DNA of 25,556 nucleotides from DASYSA01 sp036003885 (GCA_036003885.1 DASYSA010000415.1:1-25556), one strand, 5' to 3'; counted from the stretch's first letter, positions 1-7,816 are shown. Notes: a model not told the origin generated them from the letters alone. Numbers and translations are program-made.

Positions 1-2058
1 CTCCCCGACAACCTCACGCGCTATCGGGTGATGGCCGTAGCTGTAGCCGGCGGCAAACAGTTCGGCGGCGGCGAGTCAGCAATAACAGCGCGCCTCCCTC
101 TCATGGTTCGACCTTCGGCGCCGCGCTTCTTGAACTTCGGCGATAAGTTTGAGCTTCCCGTCGTCGTACAGAATCAGACCGACTTGCCGATGGAGGTAGA
201 CGTTGCAGTGCGTGCCTCGAATGCCGAACTCACCGAGGGTGGCGGGCGGCGCGTGACTGTGCCTGCGAATGATCGAGTCGAAATTCGATTCCCCACTTCC
301 GCCGTTCGCGCCGGCACGGCTCGATTCCAGATCGCGGCGGTGTCCGGCAAGTGGGCCGATTCAGCGGAGGTCGAGTTGCCGGTCTGGACTCCTGCGACCA
401 CCGAAGCATTCGCAACCTATGGCGAGATCGACCAGGGAGCCATCGTCCAATCGGTCAAAGCCCCTTCGGGCGCGGTGACCGCATTCGGCGGACTCGAAAT
501 CACGACCTCTTCAACCGAGCTTCAGGCGTTGACCGATGCGGTGCTCTACCTGGTCTCCTATCGGTTCGAGTGCGCGGAGCAGCTCTCATCGCGGGTGCTG
601 GCAGTAGCCGCGTTGCGCGATGTGCTCACGGCATTCGAGGCCAAAGGGTTGCCCACGACCACGGAGATGGAGTCGGCGGTCTCGCGCGACATCAAGCGGC
701 TTCAGGGATTGCAGAATGGCGACGGCGGCTTCGGCTTCTGGAAGCGCGGCGATGAGTCGTGGCCTTACATCAGTATTCACGTCGCGCACGCGCTCCAGCG
801 CGCGAAGGAGAAACGATTTGAAGTTCCTTCGGAGATGATTGACCGATCCGGGAAGTATCTACGGGAGATCGAATCGCACATTCCGAACTATTACGGAGCC
901 GACGCGCGCCGCGCCCTTGTGGCTTACGCGCTCTATGTTCGAAATCGTCTGGGTGACCGTGATGCCGCGAAGGCCCGCAGGGTCATCGCCGAAGCCGGCC
1001 TAGATAAGTTGCCGCTCGAGGCAGTTGGCTGGTTGCTACCCGTTCTGTCGGGCGATCCCGCATCTCAAACCGAGGTCGCGGCTATTCGGAAGCTCCTGAA
1101 CAACCGCGCCACCGAAGAGGCTGCCACGGCTCATTTCGTGACCTCGTACGGCGACGGCGCACACCTGTTGTTGCATTCGGACCGGCGAGTCGATGGAGTG
1201 ATACTCGAAGCGCTGATTGGAGATCAACCTGCGAACGATCTGATTCCGAAACTCGTTCGCGGGCTGCTCGGACATCGCACCGCCGGACGCTGGGAGAATA
1301 CGCAGGAGAACGCATTCATCCTGGTGGCGCTCGACAAGTACTTCGCCACTTACGAAAAGGTCACTCCGAACTTCGTCGCGCGGGCGTGGCTTGGAGATGC
1401 ATACGCGGGCGGCCACGAGTTCCGCGGACGCACGACGGATCGATATCACTTGAATGTGCCGATGAAGTTTCTTGCTCAGACGGCCGCCCAGCAGAATCTG
1501 ATCCTGAGCAAGGACGGGCCGGGACGCCTCTACTATCGCGTGGGAATGCAATACGCGCCGGCGAGTTTGAAGCTGGCGCCGTCGGATCACGGTTTCACTG
1601 TCGAACGCGTCTACGAGGCGGTCGACAAGGCCGACGATGTGCGTCGCGATTCGGAAGGCGTCTGGCACATCAAGGCCGGAGCAAAGGTGCGAGTGAGGCT
1701 GACGATGGTAGCGCCTTCCCGTCGCTATCATGTTGCCTTGGTGGATCCGATCCCGGCAGGGCTGGAGGCTATGAATCCGGCGCTTGCGGTGACGGGGAAC
1801 ATTCCGCAGGACCCCAACAGTCAGGAGTTGAAGCGCGGCTGGTGGTGGAGCCGGCCGTGGTTTGAGCACCAGAACATGCGTGACGAGCGAGTAGAGGCCT
1901 TCACGTCGTTATTGTGGGAAGGCGTGTACAACTACAGCTACGTAGCGCGTGCGACGACACCCGGTGTGTTCGTGGTGCCGCCGCCAAAAGCCGAAGAGAT
2001 GTATCACCCTGAGACCTTCGGCAGGGGAGGGACCGATCGAGTGAGAATTGAGAATTGA
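1..2058 (+). CDS. Alpha-2-macroglobulin family protein, C-terminal part (5' truncated)
   Basis: The open frame is continuous from base 1, so the 676 residues from the ATG at 28 are only the C-terminal part of a protein that starts outside the window. Bacterial alpha-2-macroglobulins are envelope-associated protease traps, usually well over 1500 residues. The diagnostic thioester motif CAEQ is at nt 571-582, followed by an alpha-helical toroid-like segment (QNGDGGFGFW, about nt 712-741). Near the end is the C-terminal block common in bacterial members: WFEHQNMRDERVEAF, then LLWEGVYNYSYVARATTPG, then FVVPPPKAEEMY. The Cys and Gln of the thioester are intact, so trapping chemistry is plausible. 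The last residues and the TGA stop come from the heptamer repeat that starts at 2043. The gene converges on serC. The family call is strong; the specific subtype cannot be judged without the N-terminus. Confidence 0.93.
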   Translation, partial: LPDNLTRYRVMAVAVAGGKQFGGGESAITARLPLMVRPSAPRFLNFGDKFELPVVVQNQTDLPMEVDVAVRASNAELTEGGGRRVTVPANDRVEIRFPTSAVRAGTARFQIAAVSGKWADSAEVELPVWTPATTEAFATYGEIDQGAIVQSVKAPSGAVTAFGGLEITTSSTELQALTDAVLYLVSYRFECAEQLSSRVLAVAALRDVLTAFEAKGLPTTTEMESAVSRDIKRLQGLQNGDGGFGFWKRGDESWPYISIHVAHALQRAKEKRFEVPSEMIDRSGKYLREIESHIPNYYGADARRALVAYALYVRNRLGDRDAAKARRVIAEAGLDKLPLEAVGWLLPVLSGDPASQTEVAAIRKLLNNRATEEAATAHFVTSYGDGAHLLLHSDRRVDGVILEALIGDQPANDLIPKLVRGLLGHRTAGRWENTQENAFILVALDKYFATYEKVTPNFVARAWLGDAYAGGHEFRGRTTDRYHLNVPMKFLAQTAAQQNLILSKDGPGRLYYRVGMQYAPASLKLAPSDHGFTVERVYEAVDKADDVRRDSEGVWHIKAGAKVRVRLTMVAPSRRYHVALVDPIPAGLEAMNPALAVTGNIPQDPNSQELKRGWWWSRPWFEHQNMRDERVEAFTSLLWEGVYNYSYVARATTPGVFVVPPPKAEEMYHPETFGRGGTDRVRIEN

Positions 2059-2138
2059 GAATTGAGAATGGAGAATTAAGAATTTAGAATTGAACTCATC
2101 TTCTCAATTCTCCATTCTCCATTCTCCATTCTCAATTT
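2043..2138. repeat. Inverted heptamer repeat, locus 1 (unit GAGAATT)
   Basis: The left arm is about six tandem 7-nt units (GAGAATT with variants GAGAATG, AAGAATT, TAGAATT). The right arm carries the complementary orientation (CTCAATT, CTCCATT). Together they can form a long hairpin on either strand between the convergent macroglobulin and serC genes. Both gene stops (TGA at 2056-2058, and TGA on the minus strand at 2132-2134) lie inside the arms, within AATTGA. It could act as a bidirectional terminator; that role is inferred. Confidence 0.9.
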
Positions 2139-3217
2139 TTATTCCTGAATTCCTTCATGAACTCAACCAGCGCTTCGACACCTTCGCGCGGGAAGGCGTT
2201 GTAGAGCGAAGCTCGAATGCCGCCTATTGACCGGTGTCCTTTCAGCCCATCCAGTCCGGCTCTGGTCGCTTCGCTGACGAATTGTTTCTCCATATCTTCA
2301 TCGGGCAGGCGGAACGTCACATTCATCAACGAACGGCTGTCGGGTTGAGCGTGCGGCCGATAGAAGCCGCCGCTCGCATCGATGGCGTCATAAAGCAGCG
2401 CGGCCTTCGTTTCATTGCGCCGCGCCATCTCTTCAAGCCCGCCCTGTTCGAGCAAGTGTTTCAGCACAAGCCTCGCGATGTAGATCGCGAATACCGGCGG
2501 CGTGTTGTAGAGCGACTTCTCTTTTGCGTGAGTGTTGTAGTCGAGCATTGTGTGCATGCCTTGCGGGCTGCGCGCCAGGAGGTCGTCGCGGATGATTGCC
2601 AGTGTGAGTCCGGCGGGCGCGAGATTCTTCTGCGCGCCCGCGTAGATCATTCCGTACCTGGCGACATCGATTGGCCGGCTGAAGATGTCCGAAGAGGCGT
2701 CGGCTACCAGAGGGATGTTGCCGGTATCGGGCTCGCGTTTCCATTCGGTGCCGTGAATCGTGTTGTTGGTAGTGAAGTGTACATAAGCGGCTCCCGGCCT
2801 AAGCTTAAGCTCTTCCTGCGTGGGTATGCGGGAAAAGTTGTCGGCCTCAGTCGAGGCGGCGACGTTCACGTTGCCGACCTTCTGAGCCTCTTTCATGGCT
2901 TTCTTGGACCATATGCCGGTGATGATGTAGTCGGCCTTTCCGCCTGGGGGCATCAGGTTCAGAGGCACCATCGAGAACTGCAGGGAGGCGCCCCCCTGAA
3001 GAAACAGGACGTGGTAATTGTCGGGTATGCCGGCCAGCTTTCGCATATCGGCTTCGGCGCCCTGGATTATGGCGTCGAAGGGTTTTGAGCGATGGCTGAT
3101 CTCGAGTATCGATTCTCCGACGCCGGGTAAGGCGAGCAGGTCACGTTGTGCTTCTTCGAGGGCTGGGAGCGGCAGCACGGCCGGCCCAGCGGAAAAGTTA
3201 TAGATTCGCTTTGTCAT
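2132..3217 (-). CDS. serC: Phosphoserine aminotransferase
   Basis: This cytosolic PLP enzyme converts 3-phosphohydroxypyruvate plus glutamate to O-phosphoserine and 2-oxoglutarate, the second step of serine synthesis. The 361 residues match the usual family length of about 360. Visible features are the N-terminal NFSAGPA motif (residues 7-13), the substrate/cofactor block HFTTNNTIHGTEW (147-159), an Asp at 173 for the PLP pyridine nitrogen, and the Schiff-base lysine K197 in AGAQKNLAPAG. It lies 20 nt downstream of serA, so the two are surely cotranscribed. The ribosome-binding site is weak, which fits translation as a downstream operon gene. Its last residues and stop codon are embedded in the GAGAATT hairpin. 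Confidence 0.97.
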   Translation of the reverse strand: MTKRIYNFSAGPAVLPLPALEEAQRDLLALPGVGESILEISHRSKPFDAIIQGAEADMRKLAGIPDNYHVLFLQGGASLQFSMVPLNLMPPGGKADYIITGIWSKKAMKEAQKVGNVNVAASTEADNFSRIPTQEELKLRPGAAYVHFTTNNTIHGTEWKREPDTGNIPLVADASSDIFSRPIDVARYGMIYAGAQKNLAPAGLTLAIIRDDLLARSPQGMHTMLDYNTHAKEKSLYNTPPVFAIYIARLVLKHLLEQGGLEEMARRNETKAALLYDAIDASGGFYRPHAQPDSRSLMNVTFRLPDEDMEKQFVSEATRAGLDGLKGHRSIGGIRASLYNAFPREGVEALVEFMKEFRNKN

Positions 3218-3237
3218 GATGTTGTCTTCTTAGTCCT

Positions 3238-4440
3238 TCAGAGTTGTATCAAACTCAACTCGATAATATCACTGCAATCGGCCTTCATCGCCTCGATTAC
3301 TTCGCTTCGCGGCGCCTGTTCAAGGTGAATGCGTGCGACCGCCGCAGCCGCACCGTCGAACACTATGTTCTCAGTCTCTTCAACATTGATGCCTGCGGCT
3401 TTTAGTCGGTCGAACACTCCGGCGAGGACTCCTACGCGGTCGTAGTGCCGCACCACGAGCAGGTGGGTCGCCGGTGACTTCTTCGTCAGGTTCACGACGT
3501 GAGGCGCGCGGCCCGTGTTCTTGTATTCGCGGATGATGCGCACAGTCTCATCGGCGATGGCTTGCTGAGCCTGCTCAGTTGAAGCGCCGATGTGATGCGT
3601 TCCGATGACCCCCTCGAGCTTGAATATGGAATCTTCGACCGCGCCCGTTTCTCCCGCTGGCTCGCCCGCGAAGACGTCGAGTCCCGCGCGTATCCCACGC
3701 TCGCGCACGGCGCGTTCGAGCGCAACCTGATCGACGACTTCCGCGCGCGAGGTGTTGACGAAGAATGATCCGGGTCGCATCGCTTCGAAGAATCGCTGAT
3801 CGATGAGGTTTCGCGTTTCGTCCTTGAGTGCGAGGTGCAGGCTGACTATGTCTGCCGCCGCCGCTACTTCGAGCGGAGACTGCTTCATCTCGACGCCGAG
3901 TTCTTTGGCGCGTTCAGCGTTGAGGGAGCGGCTCCAGGCGACGACGGAGAGGCCGAATGCGCGCGCGCGGGGAATCATCTCCCTTCCGATCTGGCCCACC
4001 CCGATCAACCCGAGCGTGCGGCCAAACAGGCCGGCGGCTTTGGTGTACTCTCTCTTATTCCATCGCCCCTGTTTCAATTCGGCGACGCCATCGGGAATGC
4101 GCCGATCGAGCGCGATTATCAATCCGAAGGCAAGCTCGGCCACTGCGATTGAATTCTTGCCCGGGCAGTTGGAGACATAAATCCCGCGGGCCGACGCAGT
4201 CTTAACGTCAATCGTGTTGTAGCCGGCTCCTGCGCGCACGACCAGACTGAGGCGGCCGGCTTCGAGCATCTGGCCGGTTACCTTTGTGCTGCGCACGACG
4301 AGCACGTCGGCGCCCGTCGAGCGGATGGCTTGAACAAGCGCGTCATCCTTCAGTTGAGGGTCATACACCACCTCGCAGCCGCTCTCGCTGAGCGCTTTTC
4401 GGCCGCTGTCCGGGAACGAGTCTGCTATGAGCACCTGCAT
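3238..4440 (-). CDS. serA: D-3-phosphoglycerate dehydrogenase with C-terminal ACT domain
   Basis: SerA oxidises 3-phosphoglycerate to 3-phosphohydroxypyruvate with NAD+, the committed step of serine synthesis. The 400-residue protein has the D-2-hydroxyacid dehydrogenase fold, with the nucleotide-binding GVGQIG at residues 147-152. The catalytic residues are R232 (NTSRAEVVD), E260 (DVFAGEP) and H283 (THHIGAST, where most relatives have TPHIGAST). An ACT domain at about 326-398 probably gives serine feedback control; it directly follows the catalytic part without the intervening domain of longer forms. A strong ribosome-binding site (AGGAGA) sits 7 nt before the ATG. The gene lies between DUF1015 upstream and serC downstream. 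Confidence 0.95.
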   Translation of the reverse strand: MQVLIADSFPDSGRKALSESGCEVVYDPQLKDDALVQAIRSTGADVLVVRSTKVTGQMLEAGRLSLVVRAGAGYNTIDVKTASARGIYVSNCPGKNSIAVAELAFGLIIALDRRIPDGVAELKQGRWNKREYTKAAGLFGRTLGLIGVGQIGREMIPRARAFGLSVVAWSRSLNAERAKELGVEMKQSPLEVAAAADIVSLHLALKDETRNLIDQRFFEAMRPGSFFVNTSRAEVVDQVALERAVRERGIRAGLDVFAGEPAGETGAVEDSIFKLEGVIGTHHIGASTEQAQQAIADETVRIIREYKNTGRAPHVVNLTKKSPATHLLVVRHYDRVGVLAGVFDRLKAAGINVEETENIVFDGAAAAVARIHLEQAPRSEVIEAMKADCSDIIELSLIQL

Positions 4441-4460
4441 GCTGTGTCTCCTGAGCGAGC

Positions 4461-4528
4461 CGTGATGCGTGATCCGTGATACGTGATCCGTGAATCACTC
4501 TTTTCACGCATCACGCATCACGCATTAC
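4461..4528. repeat. Inverted heptamer repeat, locus 2 (unit GATGCGT)
   Basis: The left arm has four 7-nt units (GATGCGT, GATCCGT, GATACGT, GATCCGT). After a short pyrimidine-rich loop, the right arm has three CACGCAT units. This hairpin lies inside the transcription unit, between the end of the DUF1015 gene (4532) and the start of serA (4440). It could attenuate, stabilise or process the mRNA between these genes. Confidence 0.88.
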
Positions 4529-4531
4529 CTT

Positions 4532-5764
4532 TCATATCACGTGGCTAAGCAATCCGTCTCGCAGCTTCGGTTCGAACCAAGTCGACTTCGGAGGCATGAT
4601 TTCGCCGGCGTCCGCGATTGCGATCAGCTCTTCAACCTGGACCGGATACATCGAAAACGCGACTGCGGCTCGATCTTCGTTCACCATACGTTCCAGCGCC
4701 TCTGCCCCTCGAACGCCGCCCACGAAGTCTATGCGTTTGTCGGTGCGGACGTCGGTGATGCCCAGCACAGGAGCGAGCACTCGCTCCTGAAGCACGGTGA
4801 CATCCAGCGAGGAGATCGGATCCATCGGCGAAGTAGTGCCATGAGGAAGCGTCAGACTGTACCACTTCCCCGCCAGGTAGGCGCATATCTGGCCTTTTCG
4901 TTGCGGCGAGGGGGACGCGGCTTCGGCCACTTCGAAGTGTTGCGACAGGGCGGTGAAGAATTCATCGGGAGACATACCGTTCAGGTCCCTCACGGCGCGA
5001 TTGTAGGCCAGTATCTGAACCTGGTCCGACGGGAAGAGGACCGAGAGGAAGAAATTCGACTCTTCGACACCGCTCTGATCGGGCTTCAGAGCTCGAAGCT
5101 CTGCTCGTGCGCGACTCGCGCTTGCGGCGCGATGATGGCCGTCGGCGATGTAGATGCGGCGGATCCCGCGAAACGCTTCGACCAACTTTGCTTTCGCGTC
5201 TTCGCTGACTCGCCAAATGGTGTGTTTGACGCCGTCTGTCGCGGTGAAGTCATAAAGGGGCTCGCCGGTCTGTTCGCGGCTTACCAGCCAGTTTATCTCG
5301 GAACGCCCGCGGTAAGTCATGAACACGGGCCCGGTCTGAGCGCCCAGCGTCAGCATGTGACGAGTGCGGTCATCCTCTTTGTCTTTGCGAGTGCGTTCGT
5401 GTTTCAGAATGATGTTGGTGTCGTATTCGTCGACCGAGCAACACGCGGCGATCCCGCTCTGCGAATGCTCTCCCATCTGCAAAAGGTAGACGTAGAGACT
5501 CGGCGAGGATTCAAGATTGAGGGGAGCCGCGCCTTTAAGCGTTTCGAAGTTTGCGGCGGCCTTCCGATAGACAGCATTGGAGTATGGGTCGGCGCCGTCC
5601 GCCATATCTATTTCGGGCCGCGAGACGTGCAGGAAGCTGAGCGGGTTGTCGGCGGCGAGTCTACGCGCCTCTTCGGTGTTGACGACATCGTAAGGAACGG
5701 CCGAGACCGCGCTCGCCTTTTCCGTGGGCGGCCGGAGTGCCTGAAAGGGACGGATAGTTGCCAT
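4532..5764 (-). CDS. DUF1015 family protein, first gene of the serine operon
   Basis: The 410-residue soluble protein has the hallmarks of DUF1015: an N-terminal RPFQALRP, VPYDVV at residues 23-28, the basic/acidic stretch KHERTRKDKEDDR at 121-133, and the signature DGHHR at 208-212. The family has no settled function, but from general knowledge it recurs next to serA and serC in several phyla. The DGHHR motif resembles that of ParB-fold free-serine kinases (SerK/SbnI type), so a role in serine/phosphoserine interconversion is possible; this is inference. It is the promoter-proximal gene of the unit, with a good promoter at 5806-5834. Family confidence is high; functional confidence is low. 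Confidence 0.9.
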   Translation of the reverse strand: MATIRPFQALRPPTEKASAVSAVPYDVVNTEEARRLAADNPLSFLHVSRPEIDMADGADPYSNAVYRKAAANFETLKGAAPLNLESSPSLYVYLLQMGEHSQSGIAACCSVDEYDTNIILKHERTRKDKEDDRTRHMLTLGAQTGPVFMTYRGRSEINWLVSREQTGEPLYDFTATDGVKHTIWRVSEDAKAKLVEAFRGIRRIYIADGHHRAASASRARAELRALKPDQSGVEESNFFLSVLFPSDQVQILAYNRAVRDLNGMSPDEFFTALSQHFEVAEAASPSPQRKGQICAYLAGKWYSLTLPHGTTSPMDPISSLDVTVLQERVLAPVLGITDVRTDKRIDFVGGVRGAEALERMVNEDRAAVAFSMYPVQVEELIAIADAGEIMPPKSTWFEPKLRDGLLSHVI

Positions 5765-5805
5765 TGTGTCTTTCTCTTCGATTGAGGTAGTAGCTGCAAT
5801 CGAGA

Positions 5806-5834
5806 ATGCTAGGGTGTGCGCAAAAGCATGTCAA
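5806..5834 (-). promoter_or_regulatory. Sigma-70-type promoter for the DUF1015-serA-serC unit
   Basis: On the minus strand a perfect -35 box TTGACA (5829-5834) is followed by a 17-nt spacer and a -10 box TAGCAT (5806-5811, four of six consensus bases). Transcription would begin near 5799, giving a 5' leader of about 35 nt before the ATG at 5764. The match is seen directly; activity is inferred. Confidence 0.6.
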
Positions 5835-5874
5835 CTGCTAAACTGGTTCACATCTTGAAGCGAAGGGAACGAGC

Positions 5875-6684
5875 ATGGTGGCAGCTAATCCAGTGCAGCC
5901 TGCAGTAAGTTGCGAACGGAAGGAAGCCGTCCTGACGTTAACGCTCAACCGCCCTGAGAAGAGCAACTCGCTTCATCCCGAGATGGTTGCGCAGCTATCT
6001 GAAGCGATCAAGAACGCAGAAGGAGATCTTGGAGTGACGGTGGTGGTGATCACCGGCGCCGGCCGAAGCTTCTGCGCGGGCCTGGATCTCGAGCTTCTGT
6101 TGACGTGGGATGTCGAAGAGAAGCTCGGATATCTGGATCGAGTAACCACACTGTTCCGGCTGGTATGGGCGATGCCTCAACCGGTTATTGCGGCGGTGAA
6201 TGGTGCGGCCATCGCGGGCGGATTCGACCTTGCGGCTTTCTGTGACATCAGGCTTGCATCGACTCGGGCAGTATTCGGGCAGGCGGAGATCAACATCGGC
6301 CTCACGCAGATCATTCACCCGCTCTACAAATCAATCGGGCTTGGGCGAGCGAAGGAGCTGGCGATGACCGGCCGGAATATATCCGCGGATGAGGCCTACC
6401 GCATTGGACTGGTGAATCACGTCTATGAGCCCGAAGAGTTGATGCCGCGAGCCCTGGAGATGGCGGAATTACTGGCGTCGAAGCCTCGCAGCGCGCTGTT
6501 CGAAACGAAGCGACTCTCACGAGAGTTGATAGACATGGGCACGCGGGAGGCGCTCGCCGAGATCAACTCGACATTTCGCCGCTGCCTTGAATCCGCCGAG
6601 CACAGTGAAAGAGTTGCAGAAGTATACGCGAGCCTGAAGAAACAGAGGTCAGAGGTCAGAGATCAGAGGTCAGAGAACCTCTGA
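5875..6684 (+). CDS. Enoyl-CoA hydratase/isomerase (crotonase) family protein
   Basis: The 269-residue cytosolic acyl-CoA enzyme has the crotonase oxyanion-hole segments SFCAGLDL (65-72) and AIAGGFDLAAFCDI (112-125), and the FGQAEI motif with E138. In canonical hydratase the first catalytic Glu sits where this protein has D118, while the second Glu is kept as E138; the downstream GGTQRL-like segment is also absent. The exact reaction (hydratase, isomerase or other crotonase chemistry) is therefore open. The start is supported by GAAGGGA just upstream. It is transcribed divergently from the serine operon. The last ~13 residues (QRSEVRDQRSENL) are read from the heptamer repeat and are unlikely to be ancestral. 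It overlaps the convergent barrel gene by 15 nt. Confidence 0.9.
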   Translation: MVAANPVQPAVSCERKEAVLTLTLNRPEKSNSLHPEMVAQLSEAIKNAEGDLGVTVVVITGAGRSFCAGLDLELLLTWDVEEKLGYLDRVTTLFRLVWAMPQPVIAAVNGAAIAGGFDLAAFCDIRLASTRAVFGQAEINIGLTQIIHPLYKSIGLGRAKELAMTGRNISADEAYRIGLVNHVYEPEELMPRALEMAELLASKPRSALFETKRLSRELIDMGTREALAEINSTFRRCLESAEHSERVAEVYASLKKQRSEVRDQRSENL

Positions 6685-6721
6685 CCTCTGACCTCTGACT
6701 TCTGACTTCTGACCTCTGACC
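6643..6721. repeat. Inverted heptamer repeat, locus 3 (unit CAGAGGT)
   Basis: About five CAGAGGT/CAGAGAT units on the left face six complementary ACCTCTG/ACTTCTG units on the right, with an almost loop-free centre near 6676. The whole array is coding: the left arm encodes the tail of the crotonase, and the right arm, read on the minus strand, encodes the tail of the barrel protein. Both TGA stops are repeat-derived. It would form a strong hairpin in either transcript. Confidence 0.93.
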
Positions 6722-7803
6722 CACGAGAAGCGGCGCGAGTAGCTGGTCAGGATGACGTAGTCCGCGAAGGCTGCGTCGCCGTGCCGATTGTCGAGGATAT
6801 CCGGCACGCTTCGCGTTCGATTTCTTCGCACGGCCACCGGCACGCTGAAGGACCACCGGTCTTTACCTTTCGTTACATTGATTCCAGGCTCGACTGAGAT
6901 TGCGTAGCCGGGCCGCCGGAATCCACGGCTGCTACCAATGAGATCCGTGGACGGCACGCCTTCGCCGCGAATGCCCATACTCCACGTGATATTGCGAACT
7001 TTGGGAAAGGGGAAGAGGGCGCCCGCGCGGTACACATACTGATCTGCCACGGACATTATGGCTTCAGAGGGGCGGCGTCCGGTTGGCACGCCGTTTGTCA
7101 CTCTCGGGTTTAGCAGGTAGACGCCCGAAGCGAACAGCAGGGTGCTCTTGACCGCCTTGAAGCCCTGGAAATCGAGCACGAGACCATAACCGCCGTCGCC
7201 CGGCTGGATCGACTGGTCAACGATTCGGGTGACGCCGTTGACGGTATCGGTCGCTCCCTTATTTCCGGTGGGTAACTTCACGCCCACCCCGAATGAGACA
7301 TTCTGCCGGGACTCAACCGGAGGCCGCAGGAGCCACATTCGGCCGACCACACTGATGTCGCCCACGCCGCTGGCATGAGTGGCATTGTTCGGCGTGCTCT
7401 GACCATACCGTTCAGCAAAGAAGAGCGGGACGGTCGCAGCGATGCTAAACCTTGGGGTTACCTCGTAATTCACCGCCACGTTGAAGAGGTGAACTATGTT
7501 GTTAACCTCGCTCCGTGCGGTGGCTCGTTGTTCCTGTTCATCAGTTCCAACGAAGTGGCGATGCGAGTGCAAATATCGATAGTCGACCGAGATCTCAAAC
7601 CGGCGCGGGCTCAACCACGATTCACCGGCGGCGCTGTGCTGATCAATTCTGCTGACGGTCTGGGGATCGATCATCTGTGTGCATTGACGAGCATTTACGC
7701 AGCCCTGGGCTTGCGCATAGTCATTGTGGAAGAAAACGCACACAAGGGCTACGACACCGGCAAAGAGGAACCGCGCGGATTGACTACGATTGGATCTCGG
7801 CAT
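6670..7803 (-). CDS. Outer-membrane beta-barrel protein, transporter/phenol-degradation MetA-like
   Basis: The frame is open up to a GTG at 7818, but the better start is the ATG at 7803: a perfect Shine-Dalgarno GGAGGTG lies 6 nt upstream and falls inside the longer reading. This gives 377 residues with a signal peptide (about 1-32, hydrophobic AGVVALVCVFF, cleavage near AQA-QG). The remainder has alternating-residue beta strands, including FNVAVNYEVTPRFSIAATVPL, GVGDISVVGRMWLL and FGVGVKLPTG, typical of the MetA-pathway-type barrel family whose substrates are mostly unknown. Barrels normally end in an aromatic residue; here ...YSRRFSW is followed by about 14 repeat-encoded residues (ending QRSEVL), which may mask the assembly signal. 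No neighbouring gene suggests a substrate. Confidence 0.75.
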   Translation of the reverse strand: MPRSNRSQSARFLFAGVVALVCVFFHNDYAQAQGCVNARQCTQMIDPQTVSRIDQHSAAGESWLSPRRFEISVDYRYLHSHRHFVGTDEQEQRATARSEVNNIVHLFNVAVNYEVTPRFSIAATVPLFFAERYGQSTPNNATHASGVGDISVVGRMWLLRPPVESRQNVSFGVGVKLPTGNKGATDTVNGVTRIVDQSIQPGDGGYGLVLDFQGFKAVKSTLLFASGVYLLNPRVTNGVPTGRRPSEAIMSVADQYVYRAGALFPFPKVRNITWSMGIRGEGVPSTDLIGSSRGFRRPGYAISVEPGINVTKGKDRWSFSVPVAVRRNRTRSVPDILDNRHGDAAFADYVILTSYSRRFSWVRGQKSEVRGQRSEVL

Positions 7804-7809
7804 GTTGTT

Positions 7810-7816
7810 CACCTCC
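7810..7816 (-). promoter_or_regulatory. Ribosome-binding site fixing the barrel gene start
   Basis: GGAGGTG on the minus strand, 6 nt before the ATG at 7803. It argues against the GTG start at 7818, which would place this site inside the coding region. Confidence 0.75.

Noticed and set aside
1036..1869. A 277-codon minus-strand frame within the macroglobulin gene
   Set aside because: Antisense shadow of a confidently identified gene; no domain signature.
2043..2138. Locus 1 as a classical Rho-independent terminator
   Set aside because: There is no T-run directly after a compact GC-rich stem as in the true terminator at 18340-18370; the array is AT-rich and long, so it is listed as a repeat with only a possible terminator role.
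2234..3088. A 284-codon plus-strand frame across serC
   Set aside because: Antisense shadow of serC with no recognisable motif.
4490..5785. A 431-codon open frame on the plus strand
   Set aside because: It lies antisense to the DUF1015 gene, has biased low-complexity composition typical of GC-rich shadow frames, and starts inside the heptamer repeat. The minus strand encodes a recognisable family.
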